Assembly: GCA_964625865.1 (NCBI GenBank)
Contig: CAZVEV010000203.1
Location: 1-11,077 of the forward strand
Length of the DNA: 11,077 nt
DNA from: CAZVEV01 sp964625865
GTDB taxonomy: Bacteria > Planctomycetota > Phycisphaerae > SM23-33
Reading direction: 5' to 3'
This document shows positions 6,751 to 11,077 of this stretch, one piece after another; position 1 is the first letter of the stretch; each line of letters begins with the position of its first letter. The notes below the pieces were generated by a model. It was not told the DNA's origin. It searched no databases and worked only from the letters and a program-made list of their open reading frames with translations. A program made the translations under genes and the position numbers.

Positions 6751-7845
6751 CTATCCCCCCAAGGCCGCCAGTGCCTTGCGCGCATCGACGGCAGCCTTGC
6801 TCTTGCTGAACTCCGAGATCACCTTCTTGTACGCCGCCTTGGCCGCCTTGACGTTCCGCTTGGAAAGCAGCGTATGGACGCGTCCGGCCCGGAAGAGGGC
6901 CTCTGCGGCCTCGCGCGACGTCCGGAAGGCGGAGTAAACCCGCATGAAGTCCAGCCCGCCCTGAAGGAGCAGGGCGTCCTTCTCCTTGCCCGCCTTGCCC
7001 GCCGCCAGAAGCACGCGCGCCCGCCCGCGAAGCAGCAGCGCCTGAGACAACTGCACCCGCGTGTACGACCGCAGGGACTTATCGATGGCGTCGAGGGCCT
7101 TCAGCGGCTTGTCGTCGTTCAACCACGCTTCGATGCGACTGAACGCACCGGCGGTCGGGACGTGCCCGCCATTGCCGCCATTGGTGCCGCCGCCATTCGT
7201 CGGCGGCTCGACCCCGTCGGCCAGCGCGGCGGCCTTGGCGGTCAGGCCCTCGTGGTTGTACAGCTTCATCAGCACGTCGACGATGGCGGCCTCGTAGGGC
7301 TTGGACCTCTTGCCCGAGGCCCGCTTGCGTTCGAGCAACGTCATGGCCGTCTTGTTGGCCGACGAGCCCTTTCGTCCCATCGTTGTCGGCCTGGCCGACA
7401 ACGCCCAGGCCGCACCGGACGTCTCGTCAACCAGGGCAAGCCATTCCTTCACCGCGCGGTCAGTCATCCGCCCGGCGTCCAGTGCCCGCAGGCGCCTGGC
7501 GGCGATCAGCGTCCGCTGCCACTTGCGCTGCGCCTTGGGGTAGGCCTTGTCGTACAGCTTGACCGCGTCGGCCCAGTCCTGGCCCTTGACGCTCAGCTTC
7601 TCGGCCTCGTCGAGCGACTCGATCGCCTTGATGCTCACCCTGCGGATGTCGCCGAGGGGCTTGACGAGGTTCTGTCCGTTGGACGTGGTGTAGGCAACCT
7701 TTCCGTCGGCGAAATTGGTGATCTTCACCGACGAATACGTCATGTAGCTCGAGCCCATCCTGGCCTCGATCTCGTCGGCGACCAGGCCTGGCGCGCAGGC
7801 GCCAATCACCAACAGCACAACCGTCGCTCGTATGATGTCTCTCAT
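6751..7845 (-). CDS. Exported TPR-like protein, possible lipoprotein (CpoB/YbgF-like role?)
   Basis: This protein has 364 residues from ATG 7845, with a weak SD-like GAGTGA just upstream. An in-frame GTG at 7854 overlaps the vWA stop as GTGA and would add three residues; either start is possible. Residues 1-23 are a signal peptide. It contains a lipobox-like I14-G-A-C17 and also a signal peptidase I site (LVA|DE), so lipoprotein versus soluble is undecided. A beta-rich module (about 25-70) precedes helical repeats. A Gly/Asn/Thr linker (NGGGTNGGNGG, about 215-230) follows, then C-terminal helices. These end in a TPR-like pair (EALFRAGRVHTLLSKRN, then AAKAAYKKVISEFSKSKAAVDA) reminiscent of the CpoB/YbgF and BamD repeat style. 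CpoB is encoded with Tol-Pal genes, so a similar partner role is plausible here. That is inference, since no direct homology was tested. Confidence 0.87.
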   Translation of the reverse strand: MRDIIRATVVLLVIGACAPGLVADEIEARMGSSYMTYSSVKITNFADGKVAYTTSNGQNLVKPLGDIRRVSIKAIESLDEAEKLSVKGQDWADAVKLYDKAYPKAQRKWQRTLIAARRLRALDAGRMTDRAVKEWLALVDETSGAAWALSARPTTMGRKGSSANKTAMTLLERKRASGKRSKPYEAAIVDVLMKLYNHEGLTAKAAALADGVEPPTNGGGTNGGNGGHVPTAGAFSRIEAWLNDDKPLKALDAIDKSLRSYTRVQLSQALLLRGRARVLLAAGKAGKEKDALLLQGGLDFMRVYSAFRTSREAAEALFRAGRVHTLLSKRNVKAAKAAYKKVISEFSKSKAAVDARKALAALGG

Positions 7846-7850
7846 GTGTC

Positions 7851-9029
7851 TCACTCGTCGAGGCTCAGGGCCTTGAACTCGCCGTCGTGCTTCTCGGCGA
7901 TCTTCCGCATGACCTCGTGGGCCCGGCGGTCCTTGCCGAACAGGAATGTATGGACGCTCACGGCGCCCTTGTTGTTGTCGCCCAGCCAGCCCAGGACCGC
8001 CTCGTTGCCGCTCTTGCCCTTGTACCGACTGCCGCCGCCGATGCCCGCGAACTCGCCGTCCGTCAGCAGCAGGACGATCTTGCCTTCATCCGGAACGCCC
8101 TTGAGGACCTCGAACGCCCTCTTCAGCGCCACCAGCGCCGTCGTCTTGCCCTGCGGCCGCACCTCGTCCTTGCTCAGGAAGTCCACCACCGCGATCTTGC
8201 TCTCCGGCGTGGCAGCCACCAGACCCCGGCGGGGGCCCTCGACGGTCGTCTCGTCGGCAAACAGGACGATGTGGAATTCCTGGTCCGAACTCAACTCGCT
8301 GATCGACAACTGCATCTGCAGGCGAACGTAGTCGAACACGGTGACCATCGAACCGGACCGGTCGATCACGAAGACGATGTACTTCGCCCCGCCGCCCATG
8401 TCCGTTCCGTAGAAGTTCGGATTGCCCCCCCCACCGCCGCCTCCGCCGAACGGAGCGTCCGGATTGCCCACCGACCGGCCGGAACCGATGAACGTCATGC
8501 GGCTCTTGGTCCGTCCCGAATCAGACGGGACGTTCGACTCGCGGTTCGAGTACGACTTGACTTTGCTGACCGACGAACTGGTGTTGGTGACGCTGGGGCT
8601 TGCACCGTGGGCCGACAGCTTCCGGCGGAGCGAGCGGCGCATGCGGGCGGACTTGGGGGCTTCCAGGTCCTTCTGCTCCTCCTGCGCGCTGACCATGACG
8701 ATGAACAGCATGATCAGGGCCAGGCCCAGGTGGAAGAAGACGCTGAGGATCCACGGCATCATGGCGGCCATCGTGGCCATCAGCGGATCGGGACCTTCCT
8801 CGAACATCTCCTCTTCTTCAGCCCCTTCAGGCGGCCCGGGGGGAGGCGCCGCGTAGGCGGCCTGCTCTGCCCCCGCATCGCCGCCGGGCACCTGGGGCCG
8901 GGGCAGCGAGGCCAGGGCGGCCGGCACGCGAAGCTTCTTGCTGCAATGCGGACACCGGACCTTGCTGCCGGGTTCGGCATCGACGTTCAACAGCTTTCCG
9001 CACTTCTCACAACGAAAATCAACAGTCAT
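7851..9029 (-). CDS. Zinc ribbon-TM-vWA domain protein with TonB-like helix (second copy)
   Basis: This 392-residue protein starts at ATG 9029 with AGGAGA 8 nt upstream. The N-terminal zinc ribbon has C7-x2-C10 and C26-x2-C29 followed by LRVP, a finger type common in planctomycetes. A Pro/Glu-rich linker (about 45-82) leads to a single TM helix (about 92-113) reading PWILSVFFHLG, with S96 and H100 in the Ser-x3-His spacing of TonB and TolA. A basic, Ser-rich linker and eight consecutive Gly (195-202) precede the vWA domain (about 215-392). Its MIDAS metal site is complete: D223-x-S225-x-S227, Thr at 296/297, and D324 in LLLTDGEF. It should bind a divalent cation and a protein ligand. It is a paralogue of the gene at 9143-10372, 113 bp upstream, and abuts the TPR gene. 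Flanking charges do not settle topology. A TonB/TolA-like role with the neighbouring ExbBD is inferred. Confidence 0.93.
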   Translation of the reverse strand: MTVDFRCEKCGKLLNVDAEPGSKVRCPHCSKKLRVPAALASLPRPQVPGGDAGAEQAAYAAPPPGPPEGAEEEEMFEEGPDPLMATMAAMMPWILSVFFHLGLALIMLFIVMVSAQEEQKDLEAPKSARMRRSLRRKLSAHGASPSVTNTSSSVSKVKSYSNRESNVPSDSGRTKSRMTFIGSGRSVGNPDAPFGGGGGGGGNPNFYGTDMGGGAKYIVFVIDRSGSMVTVFDYVRLQMQLSISELSSDQEFHIVLFADETTVEGPRRGLVAATPESKIAVVDFLSKDEVRPQGKTTALVALKRAFEVLKGVPDEGKIVLLLTDGEFAGIGGGSRYKGKSGNEAVLGWLGDNNKGAVSVHTFLFGKDRRAHEVMRKIAEKHDGEFKALSLDE

Positions 9030-9142
9030 GATCTCGCTCTCCTGTCAACCGACCGACCGGGGCCGGCTGTGCAAGTAGTGCCCGCGTAGACGCTTCGGCG
9101 CATCGAACCGGCCCTTGAATGCCGCCACTACACCGAATGCCC

Positions 9143-10372
9143 CTACTCCGGGCTAACATAGGTATACCGTCCTTTGTTCTGTTTCGCAATGAGTTTCATA
9201 ACTTTCGCCGCCTGCGCCGAGCGGGCGCCGTAAAGAATCGTGTTGATGTGCACCCGCGGGCCTTGCGCGGAGGCGTTCATCTGCCTGATCGCCTCGACGA
9301 CCTTGTCGCTCTGGCGGAACTCCCCGTCGGTCAGCAGATAGATCAGCTTGACGCCCTCGGCGCCGTCGGGCCTCTTCGCACCTTGCAGCACGGCGAACGC
9401 CCGCCGCAGCGCCGGCAGCGGATCAGTCTGGTCGCCCGGCCGGATGCCCTCGAGGAACTCCACCAGACGGACCTTCTCTGCATCTATCGCGCGGACCAGG
9501 CGACGAGGCGATTTCTCCTCAACGCTTCCGGCGGCGAACAGCACGACGTGGAAATCCTGATCGGCGGACATCTCCTGAACGTACGTGTACATCGCCAGTC
9601 GAACCGTGTCAAACTTGCCCACCATCGACCCCGACCGATCGATCACGAACACGACGTGGTCGGCCCGTTGGCTTCCACCGCCTCCGCCCTCACCGTCGCC
9701 TTCGCCATCACCCTCGCCATCGCCCTCTCCATCTGACGACCTGGCCGGCGGGAACAGCGTGTTCTCCGAGCCGGTCCCCGGATTCCCGATCGTCAGTTCG
9801 TGATCTCTGGGCCGGGGCGACAGGACGATCGTCCTCTTCGTACCGGGGTCCCTGACCACCTTCTCCTGCTGGTCCTCCTTCGGCCGGCGGTCCTGTTTGT
9901 ACTGCTTCCGCCCGCCGGGGGGAGTCAACTTCTCGGGATCGAGAGGCCTGTGGCGAGGCACGGTGATGTTGCGCGGGGGCGCAATCGAGGCGATCTTGAC
10001 AGTGGGCTTCCTGACGGGACCGGCGGCAGGGTCGTCGTCCGCCGGCTGGAGGGTGACCATCGCGATGAAGATCATGACCACGCACAGGCCGACGTGCAGC
10101 AGCGTGCTGAGGACCCACGGCATGGCGCGTGCGATGGCCGGTTCGGCCTCGTCAGCGCAATCCGTCACGCTGTATACGGCGGCCAGTTCGGCTTCTTCAA
10201 CGGGGCTGCCCTCGACAGGACCGGCGTCAACACGGGGATGCGGCAGGGCCGCCAGCGATGCGGGTATCTTCACACGTTTGCCGCAATGCGGGCACCTCAC
10301 TTCGGCCAGACCGTCGAGAAAAGCCAGAGGCATCGGTCGCCCACAACACGTGCAACTGAACGTCGTGTTCAT
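9143..10372 (-). CDS. Zinc ribbon-TM-vWA domain protein with TonB-like helix (first copy)
   Basis: This 409-residue protein starts at ATG 10372, chosen for AAGGAG 8 nt upstream. The frame stays open to 10570, but that extension is not protein-like and precedes the SD. The zinc ribbon has C7-x2-C10 and C27-x2-C30. An acidic linker leads to a TM helix (about 85-107) with PWVLSTLLHVG, placing S89 and H93 in Ser-x3-His spacing. A Pro/Lys/Arg-rich linker (110-190) resembles the extended spacer of TonB. Four DGEG units (214-229) and a Gly run precede the vWA domain (about 236-409). Its MIDAS site is complete: D245-x-S247-x-S249, T316, and D349 in LLTDGEF. It is the first gene of the operon behind a long leader. 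The paralogue at 7851-9029 shares the architecture but has different linkers, so the pair may bind different partners. Confidence 0.93.
   Translation of the reverse strand: MNTTFSCTCCGRPMPLAFLDGLAEVRCPHCGKRVKIPASLAALPHPRVDAGPVEGSPVEEAELAAVYSVTDCADEAEPAIARAMPWVLSTLLHVGLCVVMIFIAMVTLQPADDDPAAGPVRKPTVKIASIAPPRNITVPRHRPLDPEKLTPPGGRKQYKQDRRPKEDQQEKVVRDPGTKRTIVLSPRPRDHELTIGNPGTGSENTLFPPARSSDGEGDGEGDGEGDGEGGGGGSQRADHVVFVIDRSGSMVGKFDTVRLAMYTYVQEMSADQDFHVVLFAAGSVEEKSPRRLVRAIDAEKVRLVEFLEGIRPGDQTDPLPALRRAFAVLQGAKRPDGAEGVKLIYLLTDGEFRQSDKVVEAIRQMNASAQGPRVHINTILYGARSAQAAKVMKLIAKQNKGRYTYVSPE
9686..9733 (-). repeat. In-frame 12-bp tandem repeat, four units (DGEG)
   Basis: Four imperfect 12-bp units encode Asp-Gly-Glu-Gly four times in the linker just before the vWA domain of the first vWA protein. 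Units differ mainly at third codon positions. Being in frame, changes in copy number would lengthen or shorten an acidic flexible spacer without disrupting the protein. Confidence 0.9.
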
Positions 10373-10794
10373 CGCAAGAACTCCTTGCACTGTGTTGACG
10401 CCACGCAGGGGAGTGCGTCGGCTGTTGGCGGGGAGTGTCCCTGGGCAAGGTCCGGTCTGGCGGGCCAGGCGCGCCCCCGCGTCCGTACATACGCCCCAGC
10501 CTTGGCTAACCCGGACGTTGCAGAGTATGGGACAGCTTCCGCAAGCCGAGTGTCCCAGGCGCGGTGTCAACGAACCCTAAGGAACTCAGACACCGCCTGT
10601 TCAGGTATGGCGGACCGGAGCGACCCGTAGGCCGCCGGACGTGGGCCCGCTTGGGCAAGCCATAGGTGCGCTCGCCCGGAGAGAGTCACGACGCGATCTT
10701 CACTTATCCGTCATGAACGGCCGGCATTACTACGGTCGGCCGCTGTTGTGCTGTGCAGTGGAGGTTACGCGCTAAACGCCTGCCCCATCACTAC
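10373..10794 (-). promoter_or_regulatory. Long (~420 nt) leader of the operon with hairpins
   Basis: No credible gene is seen between the predicted start site (about 10794) and ATG 10372. Three stem-loops are visible. TGGGACA/TGTCCCA (10528-10534, 10551-10557) has an inner GCTT/AAGC pair. GCGGTGTC/GACACCGC (10561-10568, 10589-10596) is a perfect 8-bp stem with a 20-nt loop, extendable to CAGGC/GCCTG across a 2-nt bulge. The third, GGCCGGC/GTCGGCC (10719-10741), is 7 bp including one wobble. The right arm of the first shares two bases with the extended second, so the two could compete. No known riboswitch consensus was recognised and no U-run follows any stem. Confidence 0.45.
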
Positions 10795-10800
10795 GGCTAT

Positions 10801-10829
10801 ATTATACCGACGGCTGACAGCGCCGGCAA
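10801..10829 (-). promoter_or_regulatory. Sigma70-type promoter of the vWA-ExbBD operon
   Basis: On the minus strand, -35 TTGCCG (10824-10829, 4 of 6) is followed after 17 bp by a perfect -10 TATAAT (10801-10806). The surrounding stretch is AT-rich in otherwise GC-rich DNA. It points at the first vWA gene, 429 bp away, and is the best promoter-like match seen upstream of the operon. The expected start is near 10794. Confidence 0.65.
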
Positions 10830-10848
10830 CAAGAAAACGAGAAATAGT

Positions 10849-10942
10849 GGAAGTCGAAGGTCACAGGTCGAAGGTCCAAGGTCTCTGGCAGCGCACACCG
10901 GGGTCTTCACTCAGGACCTTTGACCTTCGACCTTCGACCTCC
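10849..10942. repeat. Inverted repeat built of 7-bp GGTCGAA units
   Basis: The left half (10852-10886) is five heptads: AGTCGAA, GGTCACA, GGTCGAA, GGTCCAA, GGTCTCT. The right half (10915-10942) is four heptads of the complementary form (GACCTTT, GACCTTC twice, GACCTCC). Bases 10849-10877 pair with 10914-10942 over 29 positions with 25 matches, around a 36-nt spacer. It lies between the operon promoter and the divergent tRNA-Leu promoter. It looks like a dispersed noncoding repeat or small MITE-like element; no transposase is nearby. Confidence 0.85.
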
Positions 10943-10962
10943 CCCCCGCGTCGTGGAGGGCA

Positions 10963-10992
10963 CTGGCATTTCGGCCGATGACGTTCTATAGT
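10963..10992 (+). promoter_or_regulatory. Candidate promoter of tRNA-Leu
   Basis: -35 CTGGCA (10963-10968, 4 of 6) and -10 TATAGT (10987-10992, 5 of 6) are spaced by 18 bp on the plus strand. The predicted start near 10999 is about 25 nt before the tRNA 5' end. A nearby TTGAAC at 10992 has no matching -10 and was not used. Confidence 0.45.
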
Positions 10993-11023
10993 TGAACTCG
11001 TCGCTTTGCGTGTTTCTGCACCT

Positions 11024-11077
11024 GCGAGGGTGGCGGAATTGGCAGACGCGCCAGGTTTAGGTCCTGGTCCCGAAAGG
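11024..11077 (+). tRNA. tRNA-Leu (anticodon UAG), 3' part outside window
   Basis: The sequence begins GCGAGGG-TG and continues with the class II D-arm GCGGAATTGGCAGACGC typical of bacterial tRNA-Leu. The anticodon stem is CCAGG/CCTGG (11051-11055, 11063-11067) around loop TTTAGGT, with anticodon TAG at 11058-11060. The start of the long variable arm (CCCGAAAGG) is visible before the window ends. The T-arm and 3' acceptor strand are not in the window. Confidence 0.95.

Noticed and set aside
6874..9089. Two overlapping long plus-strand frames (6874-8331 and 7887-9089)
   Set aside because: Opposite the clearly real TPR and vWA genes, whose MIDAS and zinc-ribbon motifs fix the coding strand.
9060..9114. 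GGGCCGG/CCGGCCC inverted repeat between the two vWA genes
   Set aside because: The arms are 41 nt apart and GC-rich, with no sign of a compact structure or terminator.
7851..10372. MoxR-vWA chaperone cluster
   Set aside because: No AAA+ MoxR ATPase gene is in the window, and these vWA proteins carry zinc ribbons and a TonB-like helix.
10373..10570. N-terminal extension of the first vWA protein
   Set aside because: In frame but precedes the AAGGAG site and the zinc ribbon; the paralogue starts directly at its ribbon.
10565..10570. Perfect TTGACA on the minus strand in the leader
   Set aside because: No acceptable -10 at 15-19 bp; it lies inside the 10561-10596 hairpin.
10765..10788. Seven-codon upstream frame (ATG to TAA) at the start of the leader
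   Set aside because: Starts only about 6 nt after the predicted start site with no SD; a chance frame is as likely as a leader peptide.
10748..10981. 77-codon plus-strand frame
   Set aside because: It reads through the heptad inverted repeat and the tRNA-Leu promoter; a repeat-derived artefact.

Overview
The window looks like chromosomal DNA of a GC-rich Planctomycetota-type bacterium. The reasons are N-terminal CxxC...CxxC zinc-ribbon modules on von Willebrand factor A (vWA) proteins, several exported TPR-like proteins, multiple ExbD/TolR copies, and a noncoding heptad repeat. The phylum call is an inference from gene style; no rRNA or marker gene is present.

Almost everything is on the minus strand and reads as one operon from right to left. 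A good sigma70-type promoter (TTGCCG-17-TATAAT, 10801-10829) opens a leader of about 420 nt, followed by eight genes: (1) zinc ribbon-TM-vWA protein, 9143-10372; (2) a second zinc ribbon-TM-vWA protein, 7851-9029; (3) exported TPR-like protein, 6751-7845; (4) ExbB/TolQ proton channel, 6017-6643; (5-7) three ExbD/TolR proteins, 5444-5977, 4953-5444 and 4379-4903; (8) an 1130-residue exported helical-repeat protein, 960-4352. Junctions are tight: TAATG between the first two ExbDs, a few bases between vWA 2 and the TPR protein, and 26-49 bp at three others. The two larger gaps (about 105-115 bp) lie after vWA 1 and before exbB; the latter carries two hairpins.

Downstream, on the same strand, is tRNA-Cys(GCA) with its own promoter (TTGACG-16-TATACT), then the 5' part of another exported TPR-like gene that runs off the left edge. 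At the right edge, a tRNA-Leu(UAG) starts on the plus strand and is cut by the window end. Between it and the operon promoter sits an imperfect 29-bp inverted repeat made of 7-bp GGTCGAA-type units.

The main point of interest is that the locus resembles a re-engineered Tol/TonB machine. It has one ExbB-type stator and three ExbD-type partners, all with the conserved membrane Asp. It also has two single-pass vWA proteins whose membrane helix carries Ser-x-x-x-His in a PW...LS...H context, like the helix by which TonB and TolA couple to ExbBD and TolQR. In this reading the TonB/TolA C-terminal domain is replaced by a metal-binding (MIDAS) vWA domain, and the TPR proteins are envelope partners, as CpoB is for Tol-Pal. 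This is inference: the topology of the vWA proteins is not settled by their flanking charges, and novelty could not be checked without database searches.
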